Below, in pieces: positions 14,501-15,447 of a stretch of 15,447 nucleotides of DNA (its first letter is position 1; each line of letters begins with the position of its first letter). The stretch spans positions 1-15,447 of the forward strand of contig CALEJT010000027.1 in assembly GCA_937898685.1 (NCBI GenBank). Direction: 5' to 3'. A program made the position numbers and the translations under genes. The notes beneath the pieces are model-generated. The model was not told the DNA's origin and ran no database searches. It saw only the letters and a program-made list of their open reading frames with translations. This DNA is from an uncultured Gammaproteobacteria bacterium. Its GTDB lineage: Bacteria; Pseudomonadota; Gammaproteobacteria; Pseudomonadales; Pseudohongiellaceae.

Positions 14501-14603
14501 GATCGTTGCATCGCAGAACACGCGCGGAGGCCAACAGAATCCCAGCAACGTGTTCGACGTATTCGGGCGACGCTATCAGCTGAGCCTGAACTACAGCTTC
14601 TGA
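11544..14603 (+). CDS. TonB-dependent outer-membrane receptor 2
   Basis: This encodes 1019 residues from ATG 11544. An in-frame ATG at 11526 precedes the GAGGGG ribosome-binding site, so it is unlikely. Alignment with receptor 1 (MMR-x(4)-FNAS) supports 11544, although the directly following ATG at 11547 is better spaced from the GAGGGG. Signal peptide about 1-29, TonB-box-like EEIQVTGTRI (34-43), a plug nearly identical to receptor 1, and a barrel ending LNYSF. The two proteins differ most in barrel loops, for example around residues 235-320 and after residue 790, where ligand specificity would lie. It is a tandem paralogue of receptor 1. It is followed after 104 nt by a SnoaL-like gene, with no terminator between. 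Confidence 0.95.
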   Translation: MMRTSMRFNASALALSIGSILAPTLLQAAQSDLEEIQVTGTRIRVTDGMVQPTPVTAVTVDEMRDFDPASSVSEQLDNLPQFLNTQTAQRGGGTLFGDAAGSYLNLRNMGKQRTLVLFDGSRIVPADRAGVPNVDNFPTALIRNVDVVTGGASAAYGADAMAGVVNFVLDREFEGFKSTISTGITERGDGFNYNFSIAGGVQVGERLHLIGSVEHRNIEQILRKPQDLDNWNSIGWVINPAWRASDPPGTNPQRLTVPHVHHANQNPAGLVSVSGPLASEFRFQNHTFTDDGTAMRPFVVGDYRNLGNGMQAGGPEAALSEMAFDGGGGLSGNEVIQHSGFAGLKYDISDSTNVFGQIMMGRTESNQYGRRGNPEMGAIYTATIFRENAFLPPELAAEMDRLGLTQINFAKIGQVRTAKNKNFYDDRDNSDISQMWSASVGFEHLFANDWSLRGNYQYGESKLTSEAEGIIRVDHWFMAMDAVRDPATGAIVCNVQLRNPTIAELEAAAVGKTVLTTRVTEYPSGRMPIDNILVTPERSIRDCVPMNVFGLGNVSQAADDYVLSDDKKGIRDLDQHFAELLLTGTLHDGWGAGPLSFAAGLTYREEWFNQITRPIDFERTTLNAAEVGIRGIPSQISEGNRSIHQFSATSWATGEFDVWEWFAELNVPMWESSSGGQRIDTNFAFRQSDYSHSGQVESWKAGIELQVFEDLRVRVTQSRDVREPTFQEQFEAQGGGGQVNDPLMGINNQTITLLTYGNPNLSPEEADTLTAGIVYAPTFAAWIEGLQISADYYDIDVSGRITPLGAQRLVDECVNGSSPAFCSQLVRNPDTNILERVEDRQVNAAAGVTRGVDIEMRYRHELDLFANLPEDLNLRLFANRAIENSVTTTTYRNDVGSLTSPEWTATAMFGYNVGDVGLNWITRYYDSTNYTQGFGVHWTSGIEVDDATIASQTVHNVVLSYRGETASGANWVMSLNVNNVLDRDPPIVASQNTRGGQQNPSNVFDVFGRRYQLSLNYSF

Positions 14604-14606
14604 TGA

Positions 14607-14643
14607 AGCTGGCAGCAAGGCACCAGCTCACAAGGCCGGTGCC
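14607..14643 (+). other. Two overlapping alternative hairpins after receptor 2
   Basis: AGCTGG (14607-14612) can pair with CCAGCT (14623-14628). GGCACC (14619-14624) can pair with GGTGCC (14638-14643). The two stems share CC at 14623-14624 and cannot form fully together. No T-tract follows either. They could set the ratio of receptor to SnoaL-like protein, or be chance pairings. Confidence 0.3.
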
Positions 14644-14707
14644 GCGTTAACGGTAGTACGACTTCGTGTCGTGCAGTGGTGCCCTACGACAACCATGAGG
14701 AGGAAAG

Positions 14708-15115
14708 ATGAGCAATGCCGAATCTTCGAACGTGGCGACGATTCGTGAGTATCTGCATGCACTGGAAAGCGGTGCGAGCGGTGAGGAGTTGCGCCGGTTC
14801 TTCACGCCCGATGCTGTCCAGGTGGAGTTGCCCAATCGCTTCAATCCCAAAGGTGGCAGCAGCGATCTCGAAACCTTGCTGCAGCGTGCCGAACAGGGAA
14901 ACAAACTCATGCGCGATCAGCGCTATGAGCTCAGCTCCGTCATCGAGCAAGGTGAGCGCGTTGCCGTGGAGGCGACGTGGCGCGGCACCTTGAACGCGCC
15001 ACTCGGCACCATCGTGGCTGGCACCACCTTGCACGCGCACTTCGCGCTTTTCTTCGAGTTCAGTGGCGGCAAGATCAAACTGCAGCGGAACTACGATTGC
15101 TTTGAACCGTGGTAA
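14708..15115 (+). CDS. SnoaL-like / NTF2-fold protein
   Basis: This encodes 135 residues without a signal peptide, so cytoplasmic. The pattern is that of the NTF2-like superfamily: an N-terminal helix (ATIREYLHALESG, 10-22), FFTPDAVQVELPN (31-43), a central helix, then beta strands RVAVEATWRGTL (84-95), HAHFALFFEFSGGKIKLQRNYDCFEPW (109-135). The final RNYDCFEPW block is typical of SnoaL-like polyketide-cyclase or ketosteroid-isomerase relatives. Such folds act as small-molecule isomerases, hydrolases or binding proteins; the substrate is unknown. A strong AGGAGGAAAG precedes the ATG. It is likely co-transcribed with receptor 2, suggesting it acts on the imported ligand or a product of it (inference). 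Confidence 0.82.
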   Translation: MSNAESSNVATIREYLHALESGASGEELRRFFTPDAVQVELPNRFNPKGGSSDLETLLQRAEQGNKLMRDQRYELSSVIEQGERVAVEATWRGTLNAPLGTIVAGTTLHAHFALFFEFSGGKIKLQRNYDCFEPW

Positions 15116-15129
15116 TCACAGTGCAAAAG

Positions 15130-15156
15130 AAAAGCCGGCGTTTGCCGGCTTTTTTG
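15130..15156 (+). terminator. Rho-independent terminator of the receptor 2 unit
   Basis: AAAAGCCGGC (15130-15139) and GCCGGCTTTT (15144-15153) form a 10-bp stem with a 4-nt loop, running into a T-rich tail (TTGTTT). It begins 14 nt after the SnoaL-like stop. Confidence 0.92.
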
Positions 15157-15447
15157 TTTGCGAAAAAACCTTGTGGGTCGCTCAACCTAGCTTGGCGCCG
15201 AGCGGTGCGAAGCCCAACGAGCAATGTCGACTACAACACTGAATTGCGGATCGCTGTGCCGCGTGGCCGAAGCTGAAGTCCGTGAAGCCCATGCGATATC
15301 ACGCATGCAGCTGCCCTTGCTCATGATTCTTTGACGCGAGTTGCGGTCGTCTCCGATCGATCGTGAAAGTTCACTCTTTCAAATGCGCCAAGACAACAGC
15401 AGACAAAGTGTTTTCGGTAATCCCTCGGCGTTTGGCCTGTGGAGAAT
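15157..15447. other. Right-end spacer without a supported gene
   Basis: About 290 bases with no recognisable coding gene, RNA or mobile element. The only open frames are short (36 codons from 15224 on +, 45 codons on - overlapping it), lack ribosome-binding sites and resemble nothing I know. Small dyads occur near 15364-15381 (TGAAAG/CTTTCA). It may be the 5' region of a gene beyond the window. Confidence 0.6.

Noticed and set aside
15191..15334. Short open frames at the right end (36 codons on +, 45 codons on the opposite strand)
   Set aside because: No ribosome-binding site, no recognisable sequence, and the two overlap each other; too little to call a gene.

Overview
The window comes from a GC-rich, Gram-negative bacterium. 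Two very large TonB-dependent outer-membrane receptors, a DUF3016 protein, an RlmI methyltransferase of the gammaproteobacterial type, two DUF6152 proteins and an NnrU protein together suggest a gammaproteobacterium, perhaps near the Steroidobacterales, Nevskiales or Xanthomonadales. That placement is inference from gene content only. No transposase, integrase, CRISPR array or phage gene was seen.

Layout. Bases 3-76 (-) are tRNA-Gly(CCC) with its own promoter, preceded on the same strand by a secreted DUF3016 protein (161-664, -). A 285-bp divergent spacer with a perfect inverted repeat leads to a gallate-dioxygenase-type extradiol enzyme (950-2245, +). A UUCG-loop hairpin, a small secreted DUF6152 protein (2326-2703) and an NnrU-family membrane protein (2700-3281, ATGA overlap) follow. 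Next is tRNA-Pro(CGG) (3368-3444) with its own promoter. It is followed without a visible terminator by a second DUF6152 gene (3497-3910), a secreted 255-residue protein of unknown function (3965-4732) and rlmI (4791-5972). A strong hairpin separates rlmI from a convergent secreted protein of unknown function (6046-6741, -). An AEC-family permease (6980-7882, +) diverges from that gene and ends in a good terminator.

The right half holds two tandem paralogous TonB-dependent receptors (8211-11237 and 11544-14603). Each sits behind the same 31-bp upstream element (28 of 31 identical) and a long leader of about 200 nt that carries an A-R-N triplet tract. The first receptor ends in its own terminator. 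The second is followed by a SnoaL/NTF2-like gene (14708-15115) and another terminator. The last 289 bases hold no gene I can support.

How it fits together. The receptors probably import a scarce organic or metal-chelate substrate. Their duplicated control region suggests they belong to one regulon. The gallate dioxygenase stands apart from any other gallate-pathway gene. The two DUF6152 proteins, predicted to mature with a free N-terminal His-His, and the NnrU protein make the 2.3-4.7 kb block the best candidate for an undescribed envelope metal or redox function. The receptor leaders are the best candidate for undescribed regulation.
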